Shown: piece by piece, positions 1 through 9,797 of the stretch | How the letters are laid out: each line of letters opens with the position of its first letter | Position numbering within the stretch: the stretch's first letter is position 1 | DNA from: Brachionus manjavacas | Taxonomy: Eukaryota; Rotifera; Eurotatoria; Ploima; Brachionidae | Length of the DNA stretch: 64,000 bases | Assembly: GCA_019054805.1 (NCBI GenBank) | Contig: JAHQIY010000012.1 | Coordinates: forward strand, 558,001 to 622,000 | Direction: 5' to 3' | Notes under the pieces: generated by a model | The model's input: the letters and a program-made list of their open reading frames with translations, nothing else | Told to the model about the DNA's origin: nothing | Databases searched by the model: none | Made by a program: the position numbers and the translations under genes

Positions 1-361
1 AATTATTTTTTAATGAAAAAATAAAAATTTCAAGCTTAGATTTTCTTAAATAATTTTTCGTAAAATAACACATTTTTGGTGATTTTAAAGGAAAAAAGCT
101 AAATTATATCTAAAATTTTTGGGTCTCCTAGGTTATGTGATCAATATTAGAAGAGTTCGAAAATGGTCGAATTTTTTTTTATTTGTTCAAAATTTTAAAC
201 GACTTACTAAAAGTAGATTTCTTTAAATAATTTAAATTTTTTTTTTAGGATAATTTAAATTATATATAATTATTTCAAATTTTTGAATTGATTATTTTTA
301 TTTTCAAATTTTGTAGCATTTGAAGAACTTAACTTAACTTTTTCTTTTTTTCTTTTTTTTT

Positions 362-412
362 ATTTTGCCTATGAGGCTTAAATCAATAAATAAAAAAATA
401 ATAATAATATTA
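362..412 (+). repeat. LINE-type 3' tail with short hairpin
   Basis: GCC-TATGA-GGC can form a small hairpin and is followed by AAATCAATAAATAAA and an (AAT)n run. This is the same layout as the 3' ends of LINE copies elsewhere in the window. No LINE coding sequence is attached, so it would be a severely 5'-truncated copy. Confidence 0.35.
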
Positions 413-989
413 ATCACTTATTTAAACTAATGATCACCAGTTTTTTTTCTGAAATTTTAAATTGATCACTAAAACTATCCAGTGGTTACAGAATTAATAT
501 TTGATCACATATTTAAAAAAAATAGAAATAATTTAACAAATTTTTTGATGGACAAAAATTTTTGCAAATTCAAAATATCCACATCAAGTGTCAGGTACGA
601 AAGGGCTCAATATACATATAGGTAGAGTACACAATTGACTTTTTTTTAAAGGACTCGATTAATTTATTAATATTTGGACTTTAAAGATTTTATTTTAAAA
701 CTTATTTATGATCACATATTTAAAATAGTAAAAATAATTCCTTTCTATTGATCACTTATTGGACCCAGTTAGCTTCGATCCACGTAAGAAGTGCTGGTAA
801 TGAGTGCAGTGGACCTCTCTCCTAGAACGGTGATAGTAAAAAAAAAAAAAAAACTCAAATAAATAAACACAAATTAAAAATCTTTTCTGTTCTAAGGAAT
901 AATGTATTTTTTTTTTTTTAAAAAAGTTATCTCGAATTCGAGGAAAAAAAATTTTTAGTCTTGATACTTTTCATTTTATTTTCTTTTTT

Positions 990-1045
990 TTTAACATCGC
1001 CAAATTTGGCGTAATTTTTTGAAATAAATAATAATAATAATATTA
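990..1045 (+). repeat. LINE 3' tail, CATCGCC/GGCG hairpin and (AAT)n
   Basis: CATCGCC-AAATTT-GGCG forms a hairpin, followed by an AT-rich spacer and AATAATAATAAT. The same stem with other loops ends copies at 19911 (+) and at 33962-33981 (-). The last of these directly adjoins LINE reverse-transcriptase remains, which ties the hairpin to a LINE 3' UTR. Confidence 0.5.
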
Positions 1046-1085
1046 GGTGATCAGCTGATCACATAAGCTATGAGACCCAATTTTT

Positions 1086-2460
1086 TTTGAAACATATTAA
1101 ACAAGGATTGAGATACCCTTTGCCCCTTTGTTTATTGAAGAAAAGTAACTGTACAATACATCAATGTATATATTTGTGAAAGATAAACACTTTAAAATAG
1201 TATACAGTTTTTTAAATTTATATTTTAAAATTAGTTTCTTAAATTTTTTTTACTAATATTAGTTAATATCAGCTGATAGCTAATAATATTTAAAACAGAT
1301 CATATTTTTTGATATCAGACAAGATGTGACAATTAATTTCCGGCACTGTTAATTTCTGGCAAGCTTATGTAATTTTACGTAAAAGTACATATTAAATAGT
1401 GTTGGGATCCGTACAAGCGGACACTTAACTGGCCAAAATTTTCAGAAACCGTGACCGTGTCCGCATTAGTAGTAGGGCGGTCAGTTGACCGGCCAGCTAG
1501 GCGGTCTATTTTTTGACCGCGAAAATAAACGGTCTAAAATATACGAGCGGTTTTGAAAAATTCTGAATATTTTGTAAAAAATGATTTATTTTTATAACTA
1601 CTTTGTAGATATATTTTTCATCTTTTTTGTTACTAGAAACAAGAATTACTTAACAAATGTCATTAAAAACTTCTTGTTTTTTAATTTTTTAAGCATCGCC
1701 AAGACGGGACTTATTCATTTTATAGAAAAATTTTTTGAAGAAAATTTTATTTTATAGAAACTCATTTTACAGAAAAATATCATCGAAATTTACCTGTATT
1801 AATTAACCTGTAAAAAAAACAATTAAACAATTAATTATTTTAAAGCAAGAATTAATCTATCAAAAAAATTTGCTAATTTTTCTCTATTGTACAAAATTTT
1901 TCTCTATTAATTTTTTTGAAAATAAGCATAAAATAGTATAGAAAATGTTATGTTTTTTTTTTATTCGAAAAAATAAAAAAATTAACTTTCTGTCTAAGAA
2001 AATCTGTCCAAGAAATTCTCAAAATTTCGACAATAAAGTGTATTAAATGCATTTCAATTTGTAAAAAGATGACCGGACAAACTTTTAAAAAATTTAAATT
2101 TATTTAAGAAGATTTTTCAAATTTTATTAAGTTTGATTTTTCCATAAATAAAACCAATTCTTTTTTGAACTTTTATGGTTTATTGAAAACAGAACAAAAA
2201 CTTGCCTTGTCATGGAATAATTAACTAAACCATAGTCATTAATTATTATTAAATAATAATAATAATATTTTAAGCTACAACTGTTCACTTCTCTATTTAC
2301 GCTACTCTACTCTAAATAGTTTTAATTTTACTGTCAATGAACAGAAATAAAAAGATTCAAGACAAAAATTCGAACTTATTTATTTAAATTTTTAAAACAC
2401 CATATATTATCAATTTAGGTAATTTAAAAAATAAAAATATTTTTTTACTCATTTCAAAAT
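1086..2460. other. AT-rich intergenic DNA with a CGGTC-rich patch
   Basis: No coding frame is supported. A GC-richer patch at about 1402-1560 begins AGTGTTGG and contains many GACCG/CGGTC words, which suggests a decayed DNA-transposon end, possibly hAT-like. A related AGTGTTGG end lies in inverted orientation near 51150. The rest is homopolymer-rich and should include the 5' flank of the aspartylglucosaminidase gene, but I see no clear core promoter. Confidence 0.3.
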
Positions 2461-3513
2461 ATGTCTAGCACACTGGGCTCACTGTTTTTGGTATTAATAG
2501 GCTCGATAAATTTGACAAATGGTCAGAATACCAGGAACAACAAGCCATTTAGGCAAAGTAATTATCCACTAGTGATCAACACATGGCCGTTTGTAAAGGC
2601 CGCTGAAAAAGCATGGCAAGTGCTCGAGAAAACAGACGACCCGTTGACCAGTGTCGAACAGGGCTGCTCGGTGTGCGAAGAGCTTAGATGTGATGGCACA
2701 GTTGGATGGGGCGGATCTCCGGACGAGAACGGAGAAACAACTCTAGATGCAATGATCATGGATGGCCCGAGCCATGATGCGGGCTCGGTGGCTGGCCTAA
2801 GACGCATCAAAAGCGCCATTTCAGTAGCTAGAGCGGTCATGGAGCACACTAAGCACACTCTTTTGGTGGGCGATGCCGCAACCCAGTTTGCGGTCGAAAT
2901 GGGCTTCAAGGAGCAAAGCCTCAACCACATTGATTCAGTTGGCCGCTACTTAAAATGGCTGAACAGCAGTTGCCAGCCAAATTTTAGACTTTGGGTCTCG
3001 CCTGATCCTTCGGCCAATTGTGGACCATATCAGCCGGTCGAACAGGCCTCAAGTTCAGATAAAACCAATTCTAATATCAACCAAAAATCCCATGACACCA
3101 TCGGAATGATTGCCATGAACTCTCATGGCGACATAGCAGCAGGGACATCCACCAATGGTGCAGCACATAAAATACCTGGCCGTGTTGGCGATTCGCCTTT
3201 GATCGGAAGTGGAGCTTATGTGGATAATGAGATAGGGGCGGCCTGTGGCACTGGTGATGGTGATGTGCTGATGAAATTTTTGCCGTCGTACCAAACGGTG
3301 GAGTCTATGCGTGCAGGCATGAGTCCCAGTGAAGCTAGTGAGGATGCACTGAGAAGAATTGTCAAGAAGTATCCTAAGTTTATGGGCGCAATTGTGGCGG
3401 TGAGCAAGAACGGTGATCATGGAGCCGCTTGTCATGGTCTTGATGAGTTCAAGTTCAGCTATGGAAGCAGCAAAACGAATGGAATTAATGTTGAGAGTGT
3501 AAAATGTATTTGA
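2461..3513 (+). CDS. AGA: N4-(beta-N-acetylglucosaminyl)-L-asparaginase (aspartylglucosaminidase), intronless
   Basis: A 350-residue Ntn-hydrolase that cleaves the GlcNAc-Asn bond during glycoprotein breakdown in lysosomes. Residues 1-21 are a hydrophobic signal peptide. The autoproteolysis site and nucleophile lie in HDTIGM (211-216), with Thr213 expected to become the N-terminal catalytic residue of the beta chain. The substrate-binding region GRVGDSP (240-246) and TGDGD (264-268) are present. Cysteines at 69, 72, 77, 171, 187, 262, 324 and 349 largely match the disulfide set expected in the family. The length is close to the usual ~345 residues. The ATG follows AAAAT. An AATAAA at 3545-3550 lies about 30 nt after the stop. 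Codon use is richer in G+C than the flanks, as expected of a gene under selection. The absence of introns is notable because homologues in other animals often have several. Precursor processing and lysosomal location are inferred from the family. Confidence 0.95.
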   Translation: MSSTLGSLFLVLIGSINLTNGQNTRNNKPFRQSNYPLVINTWPFVKAAEKAWQVLEKTDDPLTSVEQGCSVCEELRCDGTVGWGGSPDENGETTLDAMIMDGPSHDAGSVAGLRRIKSAISVARAVMEHTKHTLLVGDAATQFAVEMGFKEQSLNHIDSVGRYLKWLNSSCQPNFRLWVSPDPSANCGPYQPVEQASSSDKTNSNINQKSHDTIGMIAMNSHGDIAAGTSTNGAAHKIPGRVGDSPLIGSGAYVDNEIGAACGTGDGDVLMKFLPSYQTVESMRAGMSPSEASEDALRRIVKKYPKFMGAIVAVSKNGDHGAACHGLDEFKFSYGSSKTNGINVESVKCI

Positions 3514-3544
3514 GGTTTTTTTATTTTATTTTTTTATCTTTTTA

Positions 3545-3550
3545 AATAAA
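3545..3550 (+). promoter_or_regulatory. Polyadenylation signal of the aspartylglucosaminidase gene
   Basis: AATAAA 32 nt downstream of the TGA stop, followed by a T-rich stretch. The position suits a very short 3' UTR. Confidence 0.55.
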
Positions 3551-3789
3551 AGACAGATTTTTTTTACATTTTTTAAAAAATGGTGTATAACCAGAGCTTA
3601 TAAACTTAAGTCCGTAATATTTAATTGTTGTTTTGGTAGATCAGGAAGCTTAACTCAATCTGATTATGATTATTTTGGTTTGGAAAAAAAAAATAATGTA
3701 ATGTTTGTATGTCTGATTCATCAGCTTTATATTCATATTAGTGTTCAATTTATTTCAGTTTTTATTTATTTTTTATTTATTTATTATTT

Positions 3790-4255
3790 TGTTTTCTATT
3801 TTGCGAACTAGAGCTCCTTCAGAATAAATTATAAAAAAAAAGATAAAAAAATTAAATTAAGTAAATAGGCAAAAAAAAATGTGAAGAAAGTTTAAAAGAC
3901 ATATACTGAAATAGGCAGTTACGTGTGGCACATGTTTACATAGTTCAAGTTTCAGGAAAAAAATAGGAAACTACACAATTACACAATGGAGTTGGGCATT
4001 CAATATATCTTGATTCGAAACCTTCTTTGTATTCTTCCACCAGTCTGACGACCAATGGAATAGAATGACTCAGTCTTGTTCCAACATATTTCTCACTCAA
4101 ATCAATAAGTCGATTCGAGACTTAATTATCTTATTTTCTAGGACTCTCTTTTTTTTATAAATGAAGAATGTAACTAGATCATCTGCGAAAAGCAAAGAGT
4201 ATTCATTCATTTGATTTGTTTCTTTTATTATTTATTTATTTATTTGTATATCTCC
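3790..4255 (-). pseudogene. Jockey-like LINE 3' fragment
   Basis: On the minus strand, about 4145-4205 reads as the reverse-transcriptase C motif context (SLLFADDL). After a deletion, about 3970-4130 reads as the C-terminal part that is also present at 60780-60960, with RTGLSHSIPL-like spacing. Toward 3800 the 3' UTR hairpin CTGAAGGAGC...GTTC and an AT-rich tail follow. It is a rearranged, dead copy. Orientation and membership come from base-by-base similarity to the longer copy at 60.7-63.1 kb. Confidence 0.7.
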
Positions 4256-4361
4256 AATATGGTTACTAAGCTGTACCGTAAAAGTACTCGAAAAATTAGT
4301 CAACAACAAAAAACAAAATTGGGCATAAATAACAAATATTCCAAGCAGAGTTCAGGAAGAA

Positions 4362-4720
4362 CCCAGTCAATTAAAATTTGAAGTTGCATCAATGAAAAAA
4401 AAAATTCATCGAGTTATCATCGATGAGGAGTGACCGGATTCATTATGTTACATCGATGAAAAATATAAATTTCATCGGTTTTTCTTAAATTTTTTTTCAT
4501 CGAGTTAAAATAAATTTAAAAGTAATTTATCAATTGTTATTTCTTTATTTTAATTTAATTTATAGAATATTTTTGAAAAAAATAATAAAATACTCAAGCC
4601 TGTTTAAAAAAATTCAAAATTAACTATTAAAAAAATTCTCATAAAAAAAAAAATAGTTTAATTATACTTTGTAAATAAAATATACAATTTTCATTTAAAT
4701 TAAGAAAAAAAATTTTATAA
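4362..4720. repeat. Inverted partial copy of the CCCAGTC/CATCGATG element
   Basis: It starts CCCAGTCAATTA and is rich in TCATCGA and CATCGATG. Read inverted, it matches the right ~350 bp of the element ending at 6083, with many small differences. Its other end is not recognisable. Confidence 0.65.
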
Positions 4721-4829
4721 CTAACATATTTAACAAAAACTGTTAAAAAATTGTGGTTTATGGTTTCTCATCATTTAACAATAATTTTAAAGTTCTAAAG
4801 TTTCAAGGTTAATCAACAGGCTAGTGCCC

Positions 4830-6130
4830 TTTTTTATATTAAATTTATATTAAAAATTTAAATAAAAAAATAAAGTTTTTACAATCAACTTTTAATATTT
4901 AAAAGCGACAACTTTTTTAATATTACCCAGTCACCAACAAAAATAATGTTTCATCGAGGAATTAGCGAAGTTCATCGAAAAATCATCAAATAACCCACTG
5001 AATTTACGATGAGACTATTAAATCCCCAATCAGAAGTCATTTTTTGTTAGATACTAACAAAATATTTTAAAAATAGGAGGAGTCACTATTTGAACCTTGT
5101 ATGAATTTTGAATCTATGTTTGAGTAATATTTAGAAAGCATTTATGCTTTAAAAACTCAGTATTGTAGCTTATTTCTATTAAAGACGCAAGTAGTAAATT
5201 TTAATTAAGTCATTCATCGATTATTAGTTAAGCACACTCAATTTATGTTAAGATTCGTTAAAATCAGAGTTATTCAACAATCTTAAGCCAAGCTAAAGTC
5301 ACTGACTATAAATTTATTTCAAGCTAATTTTATTTTAATTTGCAATACCAATTTTAGAAATTTTATTTATTTTTCCTTTTCTGTCGATCAAAAATTTACG
5401 ATTTAAGTCAAGTAAAATTTGGCTCTACTGACTTTGACTTAAACTTTTGACAGGCCAAAAACAAGCCTGGTCAAAATATTAAAATTATCATCATTAAAAA
5501 AATAACCATCTTTTTTTCTGACAAATTAGACTTTGCTCAATTAATTTATTTAATAAATTAATAAATTATTTTTTTTAAGATTACTTTAAATTAATAGAGA
5601 AATAGAATTTGGAAAAAATGAGTAATGGGCCTAATCATTCATCCGAATCGAATACTTGGACTATTGAGGTTATCGACAAGCTCTGGTCTAGTTGAGACAA
5701 ATTCATTTTTTTTCTTTATTTATATATTTTATATTATATATGCATATTTAATTTGAATAGTGTAATTAGATAATTTTTTTTTTGTGAGATTAAAATTTTT
5801 TTTTGACATATTCCTTTTTGAATTTTTTTAAACAGGCTTAAATATTTTTTGTATTTTTTTCATAAATGTTTAAAAATTAAATTAAAATAAAGAATTAACA
5901 ATTGATAAATTACTTTTAAGTTTATTTAAACTCATTGAAAAAAAAATTATTAAAATATATGAAAAACCGATGAAATTTATATTTTTCATCGATGTAACAT
6001 AATGAATCCGCTCACTCCTCATCGATGATAACTCGATGAATTTTTTTTTCATTGATGCAACATCAAATTCTAATTGACTGGGTATAAAGTTACTTTGTTT
6101 TCAAGATAATTGTCTTTGGGTATGACATAA
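4830..6130. repeat. Degraded LTR copy split by a MITE
   Basis: The left part (about 4830-4923) and right part (6084-6130) together match the 3' two thirds of the solo LTR at 27422-27652, including AATATTTAAAAGCGAC and CTTTGGGTATGACA. The MITE at 4924-6083 lies between them. The 5' third of the LTR is not recognisable. Confidence 0.6.
4924..6083. mobile_element. Non-autonomous DNA transposon, CCCAGTC...GACTGGG, TA target site
   Basis: The ends are CCCAGTC and GACTGGG, each flanked by TA. The empty site is visible in the intact LTR copy at about 27605 (TTTAATAT-TA-TAAAG), which defines the insertion as 1160 bp with a duplicated TA. This is typical of Tc1/mariner-type elements. Both ends carry repeated TCATCGA words. 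No transposase frame is present. About 5215-5400 inside the element is an inverted copy of 6135-6310 outside it, so the interior includes another repeat. Confidence 0.75.
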
Positions 6131-6344
6131 TCTTCAATTTTTGATCGACGGAAAGGGAAAAATAAATAAAATTTCTAGAATTGCTATTGCAGTTTAAAAT
6201 AAGATTGACTTAAAAAAAATTTAAAGTCAGTGACTTTAGCTTGGCTTAAGATTTTTGAATAACTCTGAATAACGAATCTTAACAGAAATTGAGTATGCCT
6301 AAAAAATAATCGAGAACATATATTCAGACTAACTCAATCAATCA

Positions 6345-7520
6345 GCTATGGTTTTAACCACAAAAAAACACTGTTGCCGTGATCTTTGATTTAGAAAAAG
6401 CTTTCGATAAAACTCCACAAGAAGCTATACTTTTCAAACTGAAACAACTTGTGCTCAGTGCAACACTCACAAATTGGACATATAGTTTTCTCAAAGACAG
6501 ACATTTCAAGGACAATACAATGAAGCCACTCCAAGATCCTAAAAAATAGAATACGGAGTGCCTCAAGCAAGTTGTCTTTCACCTACACTGTTTATTCTGT
6601 ATTTTAGTGACAAAGCAAAGTTAATTCCACAAAACGTAAAAATAGCCATCTACGCAGACGACCTATGGATTTGGTACACCGGCTCCTCCAAAAGAGAAAT
6701 CAAACGTGTCATTCAAAAAGCGATAAAAATCATAATATTTGTTCTGTTAAAAATGGGAAATGACAACTAACAAAGAAAATACCTGTTATACGACGTTCAC
6801 TTCAGCCAGTCTCAGACCGGGTTGTGAAGTTCATTTCAATTCGATCGTTTCAATTCAGAAAAACTTGAATAACTTTTTTACTAAAAGAGATAATTTAGTT
6901 CTGTAAAATGCTTAATCATTAAGAAACTTTACTTAATCCAAAAATATTTGTCTGCAAAAACTCTGCAAAGCAATTGCAAACTTGATTGAAATACTTTTTA
7001 ATGGGGTGCAAAATGCAGAAAATTGCAGACTTATTTTACTGCATTAAGCAAATTTGCTTAAAATTAAGCATTTGACAGAACTAAATTTTCTCTTTTAGTA
7101 AAAAAGTTATTAAAGCTTTTCTGAATTGAAATGATCGAATTGAAACAAACTTCACAAACCCATCTCGGACAAAATTACACGAAAAAATACAGCTTCAATC
7201 TCAAAATAGCAAATCAAAATATTCAATTAGAATCCAACCCGATCTTCTTATGAGTTACTTTAGACCCCATAATTAATTTCAAAGAGAATCTAAAACAATT
7301 TGAGAAAAAAATTATTCCAAAATTTTATTTGATTAAGCTTATCAAAAATTTCAAAGGTCAAATTCATATTCTATTAACACAATTCTATACAAGTCGTTTA
7401 TCGATCGACTACTGTTTTGTTTTTTTAAGTTCAGGTACTAAAAAAATCAAAATTCAACGATTATTGATGTTTCAATTTAAAACATCAATCAAAACAATAC
7501 ACAAGCCCTCCATTGCTTGA
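6345..7520 (+). pseudogene. LINE reverse-transcriptase remnant, interrupted by a MITE
   Basis: About 6376-6546 encodes the RT A-motif region (VIFDLEKAFDKTPQE) and ends at a stop. After a frame change, 6550-6770 encodes GVPQASCLSP (motif B) and IYADDLWIW (motif C). After the 345 bp MITE at 6818-7162 the LINE resumes (NLKIANQNIQLE, then INFKENLKQFEKKI), as expected downstream of the catalytic core. There are several stops and frame changes and no ORF1 or endonuclease. It is a dead 5'-truncated non-LTR element of uncertain clade. Confidence 0.75.
6818..7162. mobile_element. hAT-type MITE, 345 bp, 8-bp target duplication
   Basis: Terminal inverted repeats of about 85 bp begin (C/T)GGGTT(T)GTGAAGTT and run through TTTACTAAAAGAGA. 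The flanks TCTCAGAC (6810-6817) and TCTCGGAC (7163-7170) are an 8-bp target duplication with one mismatch, the hAT signature. It sits inside a LINE whose protein reading resumes on the far side. No coding capacity. Confidence 0.8.
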
Positions 7521-8691
7521 GCCCCTCCATTCAAAAAATTGGAGGGGCTGAGCCACCCCAATTTTAAAATCAAAGTTTATTCTAATAATCATACAAAGCC
7601 GGATTATCTTAAATTTTTGTAAATAAATTGAAAGTGTCTAAAGATTTGTCTTTTACTTATTATTATTTTTTTTCGATCATAAATTTAAAATAATATCAAA
7701 ATAAATTGAATTTAAAAATTTTTGAAGATTTTTAATGTTTCAGTCAAAATTAAATTTTAATTCATTTAAACAGCTAAACAAAAATTCATATATCACTTCA
7801 AGTAACATTCCTGAAGATACAAATGTTCTGTTAATCTGTTCTAATATTAGCAACGTTGGTATCGAACTAACAGATCAAAATCTTATGAATTCGAGCACAC
7901 ATAATTTAAACGAAAAAACTCTTCCATTTGATTGCTGTTACTTTAATTCGAGTTTTAAGTTGAATTTTTTTTTGAAAGATATACGGAAAAAAAAGATCAA
8001 TTAAATTTTTTATTTTTTATCAAATTTTAAAAGGAGATTGAAAAAAAGGACAGAAAATCATTAGCTCGTTCACTTTATTTATCGCTATTTACATTTGAAT
8101 TTGTTTTTTATCTAGAAATTTTAACGAAAATTTTATCTGAAAAATTAAAAAAGAATTGAACTAGATTATTCTAATGTTAAAGACTTAGCCAATGCAACAA
8201 TTTTCACATTAATTGAATACAAAAAAAAGCTGTTTTCGAAGCTTTCTGGGATAAAAGTATAAATTTAGCCATTCAACTTGAAATAAATTTACCCAGCATT
8301 CCCAGGAAAAAAAAGAGACCCAGGTAACTTTCCAAGATTCAAATAAAATAAAAAACTAATTATAATAAATTTTTAGACGTTTTTGTGATAGTGAGAATGA
8401 AATAGATGAACAAAGTACAAGTTCAAATGCTCAAGAAAATTTTTATCAAGTTTATATAAATTTAATTGATATTATTTACAAAAATATTGAGAACAGATTT
8501 GATTTTCAAATCTTAACCCTATTTCTTCTATTTTTTCGTTAATAACTAGTGAAGAAAAGTTGACTTAGAAAAAGTAAAAGAAAAATTGTGTGATTTTTTA
8601 TATATTATCAATAAAGATAAGTTATTTGTAGAATTAGAATTATGGCATTATTTTAAAAATAGTATTAATTTTTTTTTTTTCTAAAAAAAAA
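7500..8691 (+). pseudogene. hAT transposase, 5' part (ZMYM1/P52rIPK-like), split by a retroelement
   Basis: Protein pieces occur in the order expected for a hAT transposase of the ZMYM1/P52rIPK type. They are VKDLANATIFTLIEYK (about 8170-8220), FEAFWDKSINLAIQL and PRKKKRP (8230-8322), a probable 53-nt intron (8324-8376, GTAACT...TTTTAG), then FYQVYINLIDIIYKNIENRF (about 8440-8500) and VELELWHYF (about 8628-8654). The join across the intron restores a basic PRKKKRPRRF stretch. A frame change falls at the A8 run 8221-8228. The GGAGGGGCTGAGCC patch at 7540 resembles the inner part of a hAT terminus. The 89-codon frame 7735-8004 may be an N-terminal part but is not recognised. The 3' half resumes after the retroelement at 16740. 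Confidence 0.65.
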
Positions 8692-9435
8692 CAAGTTGTT
8701 ACTGGAAGAATAACAAGGATAGTTGTTTAATAGTTTATTGCAATAATAAATATAAAGTAATATAATAATATAATATAATATAATGTCTAAATTTGCCGCT
8801 TGGCTCTCTATTACAAATATCCAAGCATCGACATCATCATTAATATTTCCATAGAATTTAGGGACATTTTTCAACTCTATTTCTCTCTTTTTTACACTTG
8901 GGTACCTAAGATCGCCCAAGAAAGCGGGTGTATAATTATTTTGTGTCTCAGTGCTGCTTTCAGTACTGTTCTTGGAGCTACTTCCACCTGATGGTGGTGA
9001 AAGCTTACTCTCATGATTCCCTGTTTGGCTATTATTGTTTATACCATCTGTTTGACTGACGCTAAGTTTAAGCTTCTTCAGTTCATTTAGTTCCTCAGCC
9101 ATGGTTCTGAGTTCTTCTTCTCTTTCTTTGAACTCTTTTTGCTTCGTTCTGAGTTCGGTTTCTATGTTAATTACTCTGTTAACATTACTAGCCGTCAAAG
9201 TACCTAATCTGATGATTAAGTCTATTAGGTGCACTTTTTTAGCACCCTGTGAGCTGGTTACTTCTTCAATCCAACCATTGAAAGCTTCTTCGGATACTTC
9301 TTCAAGTTCATCGTTATCTGAGACCAAGTATCTCGCACCCAAGCATCGAGCCTGAGCCAAGAGAACTCCTTTCAGTTCCTCTACTTTCCATGAATCAAAC
9401 GGCTTTTTGTCTTCAATTGGTACCAAAATGGACAT
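8665..9435 (-). pseudogene. Duplicated, truncated gag (first 216 codons)
   Basis: Residues 1-216 are identical to the N-terminus of the full gag frame at 14312-16282. The reading then runs through the junction into LTR sequence and stops after 40 unrelated residues. It contains the coiled-coil-rich part (about 85-125) but lacks most of the capsid region, the zinc knuckle and the protease. The leader and primer-binding site upstream (9436-9512) are also duplicated. Confidence 0.85.
8697..8788 (-). repeat. LTR fragment (last 92 bp of the LTR)
   Basis: Identical to the first 92 bp (window orientation) of the full LTR at 16360, including the TGTTAC end and AATAAA on the minus strand. It is joined to gag sequence at ATGTCTAAAT, where the gag partner reads ATGCCTAAAT, so the junction has microhomology. 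The 5 nt before it (CAAGT) also match the sequence beside the internal LTR/primer-binding-site junction. Confidence 0.85.
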
Positions 9436-9514
9436 TCTAAAACTTATCTTATTTAACTAGTTTCGTATACTTCTCAATTGATCAATTGTTGTTTCTATCG
9501 CTGCTACCAAGTTG

Positions 9515-9760
9515 ATCCCCCGGGTTAAGCCATCATCGACCCTGATGATAAGAAAATAGAAAATATAAAAAATATTTTACTTTATCGAGACAAAATATTT
9601 AAAGTTTAAAAAAAAATAAAGATGATCTGAAGAAAGAAAAAAAAATATCCAGGTAAGTTGCTTGATTGGTATTGTCTGTTTCTGTCCATTCACCATACCT
9701 TTAATTTTCTTTTACATTCCTTTTTTCTGACATAACCGGTTTAAACAAGTCTTTAAATTT

Positions 9761-9791
<31 letters not shown>
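9515..9791 (-). other. Noncoding region between envelope-like gene and duplicated leader
   Basis: This would be the 3' noncoding region of the retroelement. It has a T-run of about 27 nt on the plus strand beside the envelope stop and no similarity to the LTR. The expected U3 of the 3' LTR is missing: the sequence passes directly into a copy of the primer-binding site at 9512-9499. I see no clear polypurine tract. Confidence 0.5.

Positions 9792-9797
<6 letters not shown>

Larger units (their letters stand above)
117..1085. repeat. MITE cluster with TGGGTC ends and TGATCA motifs
   Basis: A terminus reading TGGGTCTC, then TTATGTGATCA, starts near 120. Matching inverted termini lie near 748-775 (TTGATCACTTATTGGACCCA) and 1048-1080 (TGATCACATAAGC, then GAGACCCA). 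TGATCA or GATCAC words recur at about 138, 431, 463, 502, 709, 748, 1048 and 1055. The segment at about 590-775 reappears inverted at 26311-26690, so this is a dispersed family. No transposase frame is visible, so it is probably non-autonomous. The target duplication is unclear and superfamily is unassigned. Confidence 0.6.

Noticed and set aside
117-1085. CRISPR-like array because of recurring short words
   Set aside because: The words are palindromic 6-7-mers at irregular spacing within MITE ends in a eukaryotic genome; there are no uniform repeats or spacers.
9101-9355. Plus-strand open frame, repeated identically at 15948-16202
   Set aside because: It is the antisense of gag, repeated only because gag is duplicated.
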